From contig DHWF01000041.1 in assembly GCA_002413045.1 (NCBI GenBank), forward strand, positions 40,966-104,965: a stretch of DNA of 64,000 nucleotides, written 5' to 3'. This DNA is from Chloroflexi bacterium UBA5189 (GTDB lineage Bacteria > Chloroflexota > Limnocylindria > Limnocylindrales > CSP1-4). Within the stretch, counting starts at the first letter, position 1. Each line of letters starts with the position of its first letter. Made by a program: the position numbers and the translations under genes. A model generated the notes under the pieces. That model ran no database searches. It had not been told where the DNA came from and was given only the letters and a program-made list of their open reading frames with translations. This document shows, in pieces, positions 26,208 to 35,141 of the stretch.

Positions 26208-26777
26208 TCAGCGGTCGCGGCTCAGCCACTGCACCTCGACGGTCATGTCCTTGGCCCGGGCGTCAGCTGCGGCGAGCGGGATCTCGATCGCGTTCGAGAG
26301 GCCCACGTCGGCGTCGCTTGCGTCGTCGAGCGAGTCGATCTTCGAGTGCATCACGAGGAGACCGGCATGGGCCTCCTCGACGCGCTCGCCGGCGACGTCG
26401 AACGTGATTCGCGCCGGGCTCAGCGCGACGATCGCGCGGCGCTGGAGCATCGTCCAGGGGTCGGCCGTCGGCAGCGCCTGGAAGTACCCGACGATGGTGT
26501 AGGGCCCGGCCACCGCGCGCATCGGATAGGCGCGGGTGCGGATGCGACGATCCGGCCGCCCGCGCGGACCGGTCGCCGAGACGGCGCACAGCTCCTCTCG
26601 GCGGATCTGGGCGGCGGGGAGGTCGTGCTCGCGCCCATCGTCGAGCGCGCGGAGGGTGAGCCCGGTCACGTCGATGTCGCTGGCGGCCTCGAGCCAGTCG
26701 GCGAGGCGCTCGCGCTCGAGCGCGATCTTGCCGCGAACGGTGTAGTCGTCGGCATACGCACTGAATTCGATTTGCAT
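26208..26777 (-). CDS. Hypothetical protein
   Basis: 189 residues, cytoplasmic, beginning MQIEFSAYADDYTVRGKI. It has an acidic N-terminal half and ends EVQWLSRD. A segment AGPYTIVGYFQALPTADPW precedes a second beta-rich half. The composition is clearly that of a real protein, but I recognise no named domain. It is convergent with the secreted gene, separated by only 7 nt. Confidence 0.65.
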   Translation of the reverse strand: MQIEFSAYADDYTVRGKIALERERLADWLEAASDIDVTGLTLRALDDGREHDLPAAQIRREELCAVSATGPRGRPDRRIRTRAYPMRAVAGPYTIVGYFQALPTADPWTMLQRRAIVALSPARITFDVAGERVEEAHAGLLVMHSKIDSLDDASDADVGLSNAIEIPLAAADARAKDMTVEVQWLSRDR

Positions 26778-26944
26778 GACCTGTCCGCTACGCGAGCGAC
26801 CCGGAGACCGGAGAGGTGAATGGCTCCGCGTCAGGCCCGGTCCAGTTGGCAGTAGAGCGCGGAGCCGCCGGAATGTATCGAGTCATCCTTTCAGCGCGGC
26901 TTGCCGATCTGGCGCGACCTGGCACCACCCGCGCCGGCTCGCAG

Positions 26945-27145
26945 CTACGTGGCGAACTTCCCGGCCTGCGGCGCCTCGGCCGCCTGGGGCTCGCCGGGGC
27001 AGTCGCCGCGGAGGTCGACGTGCCGCTCTTCCATCGGACCCGGCACGGCCGAGGATCGAATGAGCCCGCACACCGAGCACACCGACACGACCCGAGCGTC
27101 TTTCGTGTCACCGATGGTGAGTACCTGCCACTGATGGCCCTGCAT
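26945..27145 (-). CDS. Small zinc-ribbon-like protein
   Basis: 66 residues with VVSVCSVCGLIRSS and later LRGDCPGEP, three cysteines in a likely metal-binding arrangement. GGAGG lies 4 nt before the ATG, which is strong support for a real start. It is divergent from the GNAT gene. Function unknown. Confidence 0.55.
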   Translation of the reverse strand: MQGHQWQVLTIGDTKDARVVSVCSVCGLIRSSAVPGPMEERHVDLRGDCPGEPQAAEAPQAGKFAT

Positions 27146-27202
27146 CGTGCCTCCGTGCTGTCGGGCCGTCCGGTGGCCGGATGCGGATCATGGGCCGCCC
27201 GC

Positions 27203-27208
27203 TACGAT
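27203..27208 (+). promoter_or_regulatory. Leaderless-type -10 element of the GNAT gene
   Basis: TACGAT is exactly 6 nt upstream of GTG 27215, with no Shine-Dalgarno. Confidence 0.5.
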
Positions 27209-27214
27209 CGTGCC

Positions 27215-27691
27215 GTGGTATCGCCGCTCGAGCTCCGGCCGCTCAGCGAAGTCGAGTACCCGGCCTGGCGCGATGTCGAGCTCGACGAGTACGCCCGCGA
27301 CATCAGCGAAAACGGCGACACCCCGCTCGATGCCGCCCGGCGCAAGGCGGAGACCGACATGGCCGAGATCCTGCCCGACGGGCTGGCGACGCCCAAGCAC
27401 TGGATGTTCGTCCTGGAAGTCGACGGTGCGCCGGCCGGCCGGCTGTGGTTGGCGGAACGCGAGATCGACGGCCGGCGCACGATCTTCATCTTCGACATCC
27501 ATGTCGACGAGGCGTTCCGCGGACGGGGTTTTGGACGGGCAGCCATGCTGCTCGCCGAGCGGGAGGCGCTGGCACGCGACATCCACCGGATCGAGCTGAA
27601 CGTGTTCGGCGGGAACACCGTCGCGCGTGGGCTGTATCGATCGCTCGGCTACGTCGAGCGATCCGTGCGGATGGCAAAGGACCTCGGGTAA
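27215..27691 (+). CDS. GNAT family N-acetyltransferase
   Basis: 158 residues of GNAT fold. DIHVDEAFRGRGFGRAAMLLAE contains the acetyl-CoA pyrophosphate-binding Q/RxxGxG/A motif (RGRGFG), and ELNVFGGNTVARGLYRSLGYVE is the C-terminal motif B. It acetylates an unknown amine or amino acid. The start is GTG 27215; the open frame further upstream overlaps the small zinc-ribbon gene. Confidence 0.87.
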   Translation: MVSPLELRPLSEVEYPAWRDVELDEYARDISENGDTPLDAARRKAETDMAEILPDGLATPKHWMFVLEVDGAPAGRLWLAEREIDGRRTIFIFDIHVDEAFRGRGFGRAAMLLAEREALARDIHRIELNVFGGNTVARGLYRSLGYVERSVRMAKDLG

Positions 27692-27694
27692 GGT
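27689..27694 (+). promoter_or_regulatory. Leaderless-type -10 element of the methyltransferase gene
   Basis: TAAGGT starts at the GNAT stop codon and ends exactly 6 nt before ATG 27701. Confidence 0.5.
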
Positions 27695-27700
27695 CCCCGG

Positions 27701-28348
27701 ATGCCAGACCCGACGCCGTGCAGCTGCGGTTGCCCGAACACCTTCGACGAGAAGCTGGCCAGGAGCGACCTCAAGCGCTACCTGAAAGACGGACCTGACA
27801 AGTCCACCAAGGCGCTGATCGACGCCATCGTCGGGGAGGGGATCGAGGGGGCGACGCTGCTGGACATCGGCGGCGGGATCGGTGCGATCCAGCTGGCGCT
27901 CCTCGGTGCCGGCGCGGCGAGCGCGGAGTCGGTCGATGCGACCGAGGCGTACGTGCAGGTTGCGCGAGACGAGGCGGCGCGGCGAGGGTTCGCCGAGCAG
28001 ACGCACGGACGCGTCGGGACGCTCGAGCTGCTGGCGCCAGTGATCGACGCGGCGGACGTCGTCACGCTCGACAAGGTCGTCTGCTGCGACCCCGACCTGC
28101 CTGGGCTGCTCGTGCGAGCCGCGGAGCGGGCGCGGCGGATGGTCGGGCTCGTCTACCCGCGCGAGACGTGGTGGAACCGACTGGCATCGCGCACGATCGC
28201 TGCCTGGTGCTGGGTCACTCGCGACCCGACGCGCTGGCGCATCCACTCGACCGCCGACATCGACGCGATCCTGCGAACCGCCGGCTTCCAGCGCCGCGAT
28301 ATCGACCGCAGCCTCATCTGGCACGTCGCGCTGTACGTCAAGGCGTAG
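27701..28348 (+). CDS. Class I SAM-dependent methyltransferase
   Basis: 215 residues. The SAM motif is TLLDIGGGIGAIQLAL, followed by VDATEAYVQVARDEAARRGF and VVTLDKVVCCDPDL. The N-terminus begins CSCGCPNTFDEK, with three closely spaced cysteines that may bind a metal. The late segment TAGFQRRDIDRSLIWHVALY resembles Mg-protoporphyrin O-methyltransferase-like proteins, but no tetrapyrrole genes are nearby, so the substrate is unknown. It converges on the histidine kinase gene. Confidence 0.85.
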   Translation: MPDPTPCSCGCPNTFDEKLARSDLKRYLKDGPDKSTKALIDAIVGEGIEGATLLDIGGGIGAIQLALLGAGAASAESVDATEAYVQVARDEAARRGFAEQTHGRVGTLELLAPVIDAADVVTLDKVVCCDPDLPGLLVRAAERARRMVGLVYPRETWWNRLASRTIAAWCWVTRDPTRWRIHSTADIDAILRTAGFQRRDIDRSLIWHVALYVKA

Positions 28349-28358
28349 CCGCGGTCGA

Positions 28359-29429
28359 CTAGACGGGCAGGCTGAACCAGAACGTGGTGACGCCGGCCTC
28401 GGAGGTGGCACCGACGCGGCCCCCGGCCTGTTCGATGAGGCGCTTCACGATCGCGAGGCCGATGCCGGCACCCCCTGACGCGCGATCGCGCGAGCGCTCG
28501 ACCCGGAAGAACCGTTCCCATACGCGAGGCAGGTCCTCGGGCGGGATGTCGCCGCCGGTGTTCGAGACGCGGACCATCGCGTCGCCGTCGTCGCGCCCCA
28601 CCGTGACCCGGGCGGTGCCGCCGGACGGCGTGTACCGGATCGCGTTCTGGAGCAGGTTCGAGACGACCTGGGCGAGCTCATCGGAGCGGGCGTGGACGAC
28701 GATCCCGGACGCGACGGCGGATTCGATCGCGATCGAGCGACGCGCGAACGACGGCGTGGCGAGCTCGAGGCTCGAGCGGACCAGCGCGCCGAGGTCGAGG
28801 TCCTCCGGCATCGGCCGCTCGTCGTCGGCGCCGGCGAGGGCATCGAGCGACGACGCAAGCCTCGTCAGCCGGTCGACCTCCTCGCGCAGCGAGTCGAACG
28901 TCGCTGGATCGGGCGGGAGCACGCCGTCCCGGAGCGCCTCGAGGTAGCCCTGCAGGTTCGTGAGTGGGGTTCGCAGCTCGTGCGAGGCGTTGACGACGAA
29001 CTCGCGCCGGACCGCGTCCTGCTCCGCCAAGCGATCGACCATGACGTTGAATGCGTTGGCGAGCGCCCGGACCTCGGCCGGGCCCTCGACGGGCGCCGTG
29101 GCGCGCAGGTCGCCCTCCGCCGTGCGCTGGGCTGCGTCGGCGAGCCGCTCGATCGGGCGGGCGATGCGCCGCGCGAGGATCGAGCCGACGATGAGCGCGG
29201 CGATCGTGGCGACGACCGCGGCGACCACGAACACCCCGGCGACGCTCTTGGTGAACATCTCGCCGACGTGCTCCGCGGACTGGCCGGCGGCCGCCATGAG
29301 GTCCGCAAAGGACTGGGCGCCGACCTGCATGACCCCGAACGCGAGCACGATCAGGACGACGGCGACCACGACGAGCGCGGCGGCCACGATCCGCGTGGCG
29401 ATGCCGTCCGGCCGCATCGGAAGCTTCAT
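28359..29429 (-). CDS. Sensor histidine kinase with HAMP domain
   Basis: 356 residues: membrane helices at about 13-35 and 61-83 with a very short extracytoplasmic loop, HAMP at about 84-135, and the H-box NASHELRTPLTNLQGY with His150. The N, G1 and G2 boxes are LLQNAIRYTPSGG, NTGGDIPPEDLPR and SGGAGIGLAIVKRL. The short sensor loop suggests sensing in or near the membrane. Its ATG overlaps the response-regulator stop codon (ATGA), so the two form one operon, regulator first. Confidence 0.94.
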   Translation of the reverse strand: MKLPMRPDGIATRIVAAALVVVAVVLIVLAFGVMQVGAQSFADLMAAAGQSAEHVGEMFTKSVAGVFVVAAVVATIAALIVGSILARRIARPIERLADAAQRTAEGDLRATAPVEGPAEVRALANAFNVMVDRLAEQDAVRREFVVNASHELRTPLTNLQGYLEALRDGVLPPDPATFDSLREEVDRLTRLASSLDALAGADDERPMPEDLDLGALVRSSLELATPSFARRSIAIESAVASGIVVHARSDELAQVVSNLLQNAIRYTPSGGTARVTVGRDDGDAMVRVSNTGGDIPPEDLPRVWERFFRVERSRDRASGGAGIGLAIVKRLIEQAGGRVGATSEAGVTTFWFSLPV

Positions 29430-30196
29430 CCGGGCCGCCCCGGCTCGCCGGCGCTGGACCCAGCTCGCCGTCGCTCGACCCGCCCCGCGGCGCGATACCC
29501 CACGCCGCGCACGGTCGCCACGTACCGGGGCGAGTTGGCGTCGTCGCCGAGCTTCTCGCGCAGCCGCTTGATGTACACGTCGATCGCGCGATCGAGGACG
29601 TCGCCCTCGCTGGCGCCGTGGATCCCGTCGAGAAGCTGGTCGCGGGTGAGGGCCCGCCCATCGGCGTCCAGGAGTGTCGCGAGGAGCCGCAGCTCCAGCG
29701 TGCTCAGCGGCACCGGTTGTCCGGCGATCCGCGCCTCGTGCCGCCCCGCATCCACGACCAGGTCGCCGCAGATGAGCTGCTCGTCCGGCCCGAGCGCATC
29801 GCCGAACGGCCGCTCCGTACGGCGCAGGATCGTGCGCACCCGGACGACCAGCTCGGCTGGGGAGAACGGCTTCGGGAGGTAGTCGTCGGCGCCCTCGCTC
29901 AGGCCGAGGATTCGGTCGCCGGTTGAGCCGCGCGCGGACAAGACGAGGATCGGGGTTTCGCCGAGTGTCCGCGCTCGACGGATGACGGAGAGCCCATCGA
30001 GGCCGGGCAGCATGAGGTCGAGGACGACGAGCCGTGGCGAATCCCGCTCGATCGCCCGGAGCGCCGCCGGGCCATCCGCGGCGGTGATCACGGGATACCG
30101 CTCGCGCTCGAGGTAGGTGCGGACCAGGGCGACGATCTTCGGGTCGTCGTCGACCACCAGGATCGGGGCGTCGGGGGCGGGCACGAGGACCATCAT
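29426..30196 (-). CDS. OmpR/PhoB-type response regulator
   Basis: 256 residues: a receiver domain with VVDDDPK and phosphorylation site LVVLDLMLPGLDG (Asp60), KPFSPAEL as the conserved Lys region, and a C-terminal winged helix (about 140-235) including LSTLELRLLATLLDADGRAL and VRGVGYR. It is an activator or repressor partner of the adjacent kinase. It binds tandem repeats, as its family does, so it is a candidate for the phased sites at 25225-25294. The ATG pair at 30196 and 30193 leaves a small choice of start. Confidence 0.94.
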   Translation of the reverse strand: MMVLVPAPDAPILVVDDDPKIVALVRTYLERERYPVITAADGPAALRAIERDSPRLVVLDLMLPGLDGLSVIRRARTLGETPILVLSARGSTGDRILGLSEGADDYLPKPFSPAELVVRVRTILRRTERPFGDALGPDEQLICGDLVVDAGRHEARIAGQPVPLSTLELRLLATLLDADGRALTRDQLLDGIHGASEGDVLDRAIDVYIKRLREKLGDDANSPRYVATVRGVGYRAAGRVERRRAGSSAGEPGRPG

Positions 30197-30250
30197 CGGT
30201 CGCCCGAGGGTCGCGGACAACCGTGACGCGCCGATGACGTGGTCCGCCCG

Positions 30251-30256
30251 TATCAT
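30251..30256 (+). promoter_or_regulatory. Leaderless-type -10 element of the DUF4332 gene
   Basis: TATCAT is exactly 6 nt upstream of GTG 30263, with no Shine-Dalgarno. The region also separates the gene from the divergent response regulator. Confidence 0.5.
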
Positions 30257-30262
30257 CGGACT

Positions 30263-30649
30263 GTGCCACCGATCGACGAGCTGATCCGAATCGAGCCGAT
30301 CTACCTCGACCGGCTGTCCCGCCAGGGGATCTTCACGACGGGCCTCCTGCTGGAGGTCACCGAGACCATCACGCGACGCCAGAACCTCGCCGATCAGGTC
30401 GGCGCGACGACGAACGACGTGCTCACCTGGCGCGACGAGGCCCAGATGCTGAACCTGGCGAGCTTCGGCCACCCGGAGCATCAGCTCCTCAGCCAGAGCG
30501 GGTTCGAGGGCCTCGCCGACATCCTCAAGGTCGACCTGGAGACGTTTGGGGCGCGCCTCACGCGCGGCGCCCAGGAGCTCAAGATGGATCGACCGTCCGA
30601 CCTCACGATCGAGGGCTGGTGGGACCAGGCGCACACGCTCGCCGAATAA
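30263..30649 (+). CDS. DUF4332 helix-hairpin-helix-like protein
   Basis: 128 residues starting MPPIDELIRIEPIYLDRLSR. The short helical pattern with GIFTTGLLLEVTETITRR and QLLSQSGFEGLADILKVD fits the DUF4332 family, which resembles helix-hairpin-helix DNA-binding repeats. Function unknown. It may lead an operon with the next membrane protein. Confidence 0.75.
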   Translation: MPPIDELIRIEPIYLDRLSRQGIFTTGLLLEVTETITRRQNLADQVGATTNDVLTWRDEAQMLNLASFGHPEHQLLSQSGFEGLADILKVDLETFGARLTRGAQELKMDRPSDLTIEGWWDQAHTLAE

Positions 30650-30660
30650 CGGGCGGCTGG

Positions 30661-31287
30661 TTGATCGAGATCGCCACGGCGCTCGTCATCCTCGGCGTGT
30701 CGATCGCGCCGTTCCTGACGCCTCTGTACGTGCGCTTCGAGCAGGATCGGACCAACGTGGCGGGGCTGACCGGTTTCTCGACGGGCGAGCTCGATCAGGT
30801 CGTCGGGCAGATCCTCGGTGACCTGGTCCTGTGGCGGGGCGATTTCCACGTGCAGGCCGGCGCGGGCCCGGTGCTCGGCGGGGTCCTCACGGACGTGGAG
30901 CGATCCCACATGCTCGACGTCCGGAACGTGTTCACGGGGTTCTGGGCACTCGTGGCGGTCGGGATCCTGACGCTCGCGATTGGCGCTCGACGAGCACGCA
31001 CTCCCGAGGCGAGGGCTGGCGCGTGGCGGGCGGTCCGGAACGGGGCTCGCGGGCTGGCCGTCGCCATCGCCGTGGTGGGCGTGTTCGCGGTCTTCGCCTT
31101 CGATGCCGCGTTCGAGGTGTTCCACCGGCTCTTCTTCAGCGCCGGGACGTACACGTTCGATCCGGCCACCTCGAAGCTCGTCCAGCTGTTCCCCGATGCG
31201 TTCTGGTCGCAAACCGCGATCATCGTCGGTGTGGTGATTCTTTCCGTCGCGCTGCTCACCGGGTGGCAGGCAGGTCGGCGCGCCTGA
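30661..31287 (+). CDS. TIGR01906-type (DUF1461) integral membrane protein
   Basis: 208 residues: one N-terminal helix, an extracytoplasmic segment with LVLWRGDFHVQ and SHMLDVRNVFTGFWALVAVGIL, and helices near 100-120, 130-150 and 185-205. The SHMLDVR motif is typical of the family, whose role is unknown. The start is uncertain: TTG 30661 sits just before the first helix, while GTG 30619 would overlap the previous gene. Its stop overlaps the next ATG (TGATG). Confidence 0.75.
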   Translation: MIEIATALVILGVSIAPFLTPLYVRFEQDRTNVAGLTGFSTGELDQVVGQILGDLVLWRGDFHVQAGAGPVLGGVLTDVERSHMLDVRNVFTGFWALVAVGILTLAIGARRARTPEARAGAWRAVRNGARGLAVAIAVVGVFAVFAFDAAFEVFHRLFFSAGTYTFDPATSKLVQLFPDAFWSQTAIIVGVVILSVALLTGWQAGRRA

Positions 31288-32552
31288 TGGGCATCCCGAT
31301 CGCGCGGATCTTCGGGATCGAGATCCGGGTCCAGGTGACGTGGGCATTCATCCTCGCGCTCGTCGCGGTCATCGCGGTCGGGCAGCTGACCACGGTCGAC
31401 CCGCAGCTCGAGCAGGTCACGGCGTGGTTCCTGGGCGGCCTCGTGGCGCTCGGGTTCTTCCTGAGCTCGGTGTCGCACGACCTCGCGCATGCACTGGTGG
31501 CGCGCCGGCGCGGCATCGCCGTCCCATCGATCGCGATCTCGTTCTTCGGAGGTGCGTCGCCGCTGGACCCGGCGTCGCCCGATCCGGGCGATGACGCGGC
31601 GATCGCCGCCTCCGGCCCGATCGCCAGCATCGTGATCGGCCTGGTGCTGCTCGTGCTCATGATCGGAGCGGCCGGGCTCGGCGAGCGGTTCGACGCGGCC
31701 GCCGGCGTCCTCGCGGTGCTCGTGTTCCTGAACATGGTCCTGGGCTTCGTGAACCTCGTGCCGGCGTACCCGCTCGATGGCGGGCGGATCATCCGGGACC
31801 TGACCTGGCGCAGGTCCGGCTCCGAGCGGGCAGGCTGGCGGGCCGCATCGCGGAGTGGGCGGTTCACCGGCTGGTTCATCGTCGGACTCGGGATCGTCTA
31901 CCTCATCGCTGCGGAGGACGTGACCGGCGCCCTGATCGCGCTCACCGGGTGGTTCCTCGTGCTCTCGTCGAATGCGGTTCGCGACCGGGTTCGGCTCGAC
32001 GAGTTCGTCGCCGACCACCTCGTCAGCGAGGCCATGGAGCCGACGACGACGACTGTCTCGCCGAGCCTGACCGTCGACACGTTCGCAGCACAGCTGCTCG
32101 ACGTTGAGTCCGGGATCAGCGCGGTGCCGGTCATGCGCGGCGACGAGATCATCGGGCTGCTGAGCGCCGGGCAGATCCGGCGACTCCGGCGCGGCCAGTG
32201 GGCAAGCACCCACGTGGCGGACGTCATGGCGACGCCGCCACGGCTCACCTTCCTCGCCCCGACGGCATCGCTCCGCGAAGGCCTCGAACAGGTCGCCAAG
32301 GCGCGACTCGACGGCCTACCGGTCCTGGAAGATGGCAAACTCGTCGGAGTGCTGAGTCGTCGCTCGATCGGGCGGTTCATCGGCGAGAAGCGAGCGCGCG
32401 CGGAGGTCACCGGCCGCGGCCCGAAGCCGCCGGCGGGTTCCGTGCCGCCCGAGGCCGCGACGCCGCCCGAGGCCGCACTACCGCCGGCGCACGACGCGGC
32501 GCCGCCAGCCGAGGCACCGCCGCCCGAGGCCCCGACCGACCCGGCATCGTGA
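31287..32552 (+). CDS. M50 site-2-protease-like protein with CBS pair; HDLAH instead of HExxH
   Basis: 421 residues. The membrane core has SVSHDLAHALVARRRG at residues 61-76, where the usual catalytic Glu of HExxH is Asp65, and NLVPAYPLDGGRII with the third-ligand Asp164. Two CBS domains (about 245-300 and 310-365) usually bind adenosine nucleotides. The tail of about 45 residues is a Pro/Ala/Glu-rich repeat. Metal ligands are kept but the general base is altered, so activity may be weak or lost. moeA overlaps its stop (GTGA). Confidence 0.87.
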   Translation: MGIPIARIFGIEIRVQVTWAFILALVAVIAVGQLTTVDPQLEQVTAWFLGGLVALGFFLSSVSHDLAHALVARRRGIAVPSIAISFFGGASPLDPASPDPGDDAAIAASGPIASIVIGLVLLVLMIGAAGLGERFDAAAGVLAVLVFLNMVLGFVNLVPAYPLDGGRIIRDLTWRRSGSERAGWRAASRSGRFTGWFIVGLGIVYLIAAEDVTGALIALTGWFLVLSSNAVRDRVRLDEFVADHLVSEAMEPTTTTVSPSLTVDTFAAQLLDVESGISAVPVMRGDEIIGLLSAGQIRRLRRGQWASTHVADVMATPPRLTFLAPTASLREGLEQVAKARLDGLPVLEDGKLVGVLSRRSIGRFIGEKRARAEVTGRGPKPPAGSVPPEAATPPEAALPPAHDAAPPAEAPPPEAPTDPAS

Positions 32553-33886
32553 GCGGGGGCGAGGCGCTCCACTCGGTCGAGGCGGCGCGCGCGGCCATCC
32601 TCGGCGCGATCGCCGGGCCGCTTGGTGAGGAGTCCGTCGCGGTCGATGCGGCACTCGGGCGGGTGCTCGCGCGGGATGTCGTGGCCGCGGTCACGCTCCC
32701 GCCCTGGGACAACTCGGCGATGGACGGCTACGCGGTGCGTGCCCCCGACGCGGCGGGCGCCACCGAGGCGGATCCGGTGCGGCTCGTCGTGAGCGGCGAG
32801 GTCCCGGCGGGCGGCGTGCCCACCGAGGCCGTGCGCCACGGGAGCGGGATTCGCATCGCAACCGGTGCGGCAATCCCGCAGGGAGCGGACGCCGTCGTCC
32901 CGGTCGAGGACACGACGCCGTTCGATGCGGCGGGCAACGCGGGAGCGCGTGGCCGCGACGCCTCCGGCCCAGTGCCCGCGGCGATCCTGGTCCACGTGCC
33001 GGCGCGGGCCGGTGGGAATGTGCGCCGCCGCGGGAGCGACCTCGTCGAGGGAGCAACGATTCTCGCCTCCGGAACCGCCATCTCGCCGGCCGCAGTGGCA
33101 CTCGCGGCCGGCGCGGGCCTCGCGAACCTGCAGGTGCGACGGCGCGCGCGCGTCGGCGTCCTCGCCACCGGCAACGAGGTGCGAGCCGCGGGCACGGAGC
33201 TCGGCGCCGCTGGCATCCCGGACGCGAACGGGCCGGGCCTGCGCGCCCTCGTCGAGACGGCGGGCGCCGAGCCGATGGACCTTGGCATCGCACCGGACGA
33301 TCTCGACGATGTCATCGGTCGGCTTCGTGGCGCGCTCGCGAATGGCGTCGATGCGATCGTCGTCGCGGGCGGTGTCTCGGTCGGACCCTACGACGTGGTC
33401 AAGGTCGCCTTCGAGACCGTCGGCCGGATCGACCTGTGGCGGGTCGCGGTCCAGCCCGGCAAGCCGTTCGCGTTTGGAACCGCGACGCGGCCGGACGGCG
33501 GGCGCGCGCTCCTGTTCGGGCTGCCGGGCAACCCCGTGTCGAGCTTCGTCACGTTCGAGCTGTTCGTCCGTCCCGCGATCCGCGCCATGTCCGGGCGGCA
33601 GGATCTGCTCCGGCCCGTCGATCGGGCCGTGCTGCTGGACGAGGTTCGAACCGCGCCCGGCCGGCGCGCGTTCCTGCGCGTCACCGCGGATCGCGACGCG
33701 GATGGCGGCCCGGTTCGCGATGGAACCGGCCGCGTCCAGGTTCGCCTGTCGCGCGGGCCGGCAGGACAGGGGAGCCACGTCCTGTCGGCGCTCGCCGCGG
33801 CCGACGCGCTCGCCGTGGTTCCGGAATCGGTCGAGACGCACACGGCCGGCGGTCCGGTCGAGCTCTGGTGGCTCGACGCGCCGTAG
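32549..33886 (+). CDS. moeA: Molybdopterin molybdenumtransferase
   Basis: MoeA inserts molybdate into adenylylated molybdopterin. 445 residues with LPPWDNSAMDGYAVR near residue 50, PAGGNVRRRGSDLVEGATIL, VGVLATGNEV and VAGGVSVGPYDVVK, PGKPFAFG and LFGLPGNPVSSFVTFELFV. GTG 32549 overlaps the upstream stop (GTGA). It is followed by moaC and moaB/mogA. Confidence 0.95.
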   Translation: MSGGEALHSVEAARAAILGAIAGPLGEESVAVDAALGRVLARDVVAAVTLPPWDNSAMDGYAVRAPDAAGATEADPVRLVVSGEVPAGGVPTEAVRHGSGIRIATGAAIPQGADAVVPVEDTTPFDAAGNAGARGRDASGPVPAAILVHVPARAGGNVRRRGSDLVEGATILASGTAISPAAVALAAGAGLANLQVRRRARVGVLATGNEVRAAGTELGAAGIPDANGPGLRALVETAGAEPMDLGIAPDDLDDVIGRLRGALANGVDAIVVAGGVSVGPYDVVKVAFETVGRIDLWRVAVQPGKPFAFGTATRPDGGRALLFGLPGNPVSSFVTFELFVRPAIRAMSGRQDLLRPVDRAVLLDEVRTAPGRRAFLRVTADRDADGGPVRDGTGRVQVRLSRGPAGQGSHVLSALAAADALAVVPESVETHTAGGPVELWWLDAP

Positions 33887-33927
33887 CCGCCGCGACGGAG
33901 CCGCCGCGCCGTAGCATTGCCAGCGAC

Positions 33928-34557
33928 ATGGAGCGCCCACCCGGTCCCACACCGCGCGCCGAGCGTCGCCGCTTGACCCACGTCGATCGAACGGGCCGCC
34001 CGCGGATGGTCGACGTGAGCGCGAAGCCCGCCACCGCCCGCCGGGCCGTCGCCGAAGCGTTCGTCGCCCTGTCCGCGGAGACGCTCAGCCTGGTCATCGA
34101 TGGCCGGGCCGCCAAGGGCGACGTGCTCGTGGCCGCGGAGCTTGCCGGCGTGATGGGCGGCAAGCGCACGTCGGAGCTCATCCCACTGTGCCACCCGATC
34201 GCGCTGACGGATCTGCTCGTCACGGTAACGCCGGACCGCATCGGGGGCGGCCTCCGAATCCGCGCCGAGGCGGCGACCACCGGCCCGACCGGCGTCGAGA
34301 TGGAGGCGCTCACCGCGGCCTCCGTCGCGGCGCTGACCGTGTACGACATGGTCAAAGGCGTCGAGCGCGGCGTCGAGATCCGATCGATCCACCTCGTCTC
34401 CAAGTCGGGCGGGCAGAGCGGCGAGTGGCGCCGTACCGGAGATATGGCCGGTGGCGCCGGCGCCGGAGCCGGAGCCGGAGCGCCATTTGTCCCCCAGGGC
34501 CCACGACAGCGACGTCCCGGCGAGCGCGTCGCCGGCCGGATCCACAAGAAGCCCTGA
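33928..34557 (+). CDS. moaC: Cyclic pyranopterin monophosphate synthase
   Basis: MoaC makes cyclic pyranopterin monophosphate in molybdenum-cofactor biosynthesis. Visible motifs are PRMVDVSAK, GKRTSELIPLCHPI and EMEALTAASVAALTVYDMVKG, which include the active-site Lys and Asp. 209 residues, with a Gly/Ala-rich tail of about 40 that is longer than in most MoaC. TAGCAT at 33912-33917 lies 10 nt before the ATG, so it may have a promoter of its own. Confidence 0.95.
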   Translation: MERPPGPTPRAERRRLTHVDRTGRPRMVDVSAKPATARRAVAEAFVALSAETLSLVIDGRAAKGDVLVAAELAGVMGGKRTSELIPLCHPIALTDLLVTVTPDRIGGGLRIRAEAATTGPTGVEMEALTAASVAALTVYDMVKGVERGVEIRSIHLVSKSGGQSGEWRRTGDMAGGAGAGAGAGAPFVPQGPRQRRPGERVAGRIHKKP

Positions 34558-34562
34558 CCGGC

Positions 34563-35141
34563 GTGGGGGGCCAGGGCGATGCCCACGACGACCACGCGGG
34601 AGTGCCCTCCGGGACGCGGGCGCTGATCGTGACCATCAGCGACGGCGTCGCGGCGGGGACGCGCGCCGACGAGGCGGGCCCAGCGCTGAGCGCGCGACTC
34701 GTCGGTCACGGCTTTGCCGTCGACCGCGCGGCGGTCCCGGACGAGCGCGCGCGAATCGAGGCCGCGCTCACCGTCGGCGTCGCCGATCATGCCCTCGTGA
34801 TCACGACCGGCGGCACGGGCCTCACGCCGCGCGACGTCACGCCGCAGGCGACGCTCGCGGTGATCGATTACGAGGTGCCCGGCCTCGCGGAGGCGATTCG
34901 CGCCTTCGGGCGCGCCCACACCCCCATGGCCGACCTGTCCCGTGGCGTGGTCGGCGTGCTGAAGGGCACGCTGATCGTGAACGTGCCGGGCAGCCCGCGC
35001 GCCGCGCTGGAGTGCCTCGAGGCCCTCGAGCCGACCCTGCAGCACGCACTGGAGACCCTCAGCGGGCCGTTCGATCACGGCGCGGCCGGCGCCGGCCACG
35101 AGGCGCGCCCGGACCTGCCGGACCCGGAGCTCTCCAAATGA
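34563..35141 (+). CDS. Molybdopterin adenylyltransferase-like (MoaB/MogA)
   Basis: 192 residues. ALIVTISDGVAAGTRADEAG, VITTGGTGLTPRDVTPQAT and TLIVNVPGSPRAALECLEAL are the molybdopterin-binding motifs of the MogA/MoaB family, which adenylylates molybdopterin before MoeA acts. The exact MoaB versus MogA assignment is not settled by sequence. GTG 34563 starts 6 nt after moaC. The stop overlaps the Fe-S oxidoreductase start. Confidence 0.92.
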   Translation: MGGQGDAHDDHAGVPSGTRALIVTISDGVAAGTRADEAGPALSARLVGHGFAVDRAAVPDERARIEAALTVGVADHALVITTGGTGLTPRDVTPQATLAVIDYEVPGLAEAIRAFGRAHTPMADLSRGVVGVLKGTLIVNVPGSPRAALECLEALEPTLQHALETLSGPFDHGAAGAGHEARPDLPDPELSK

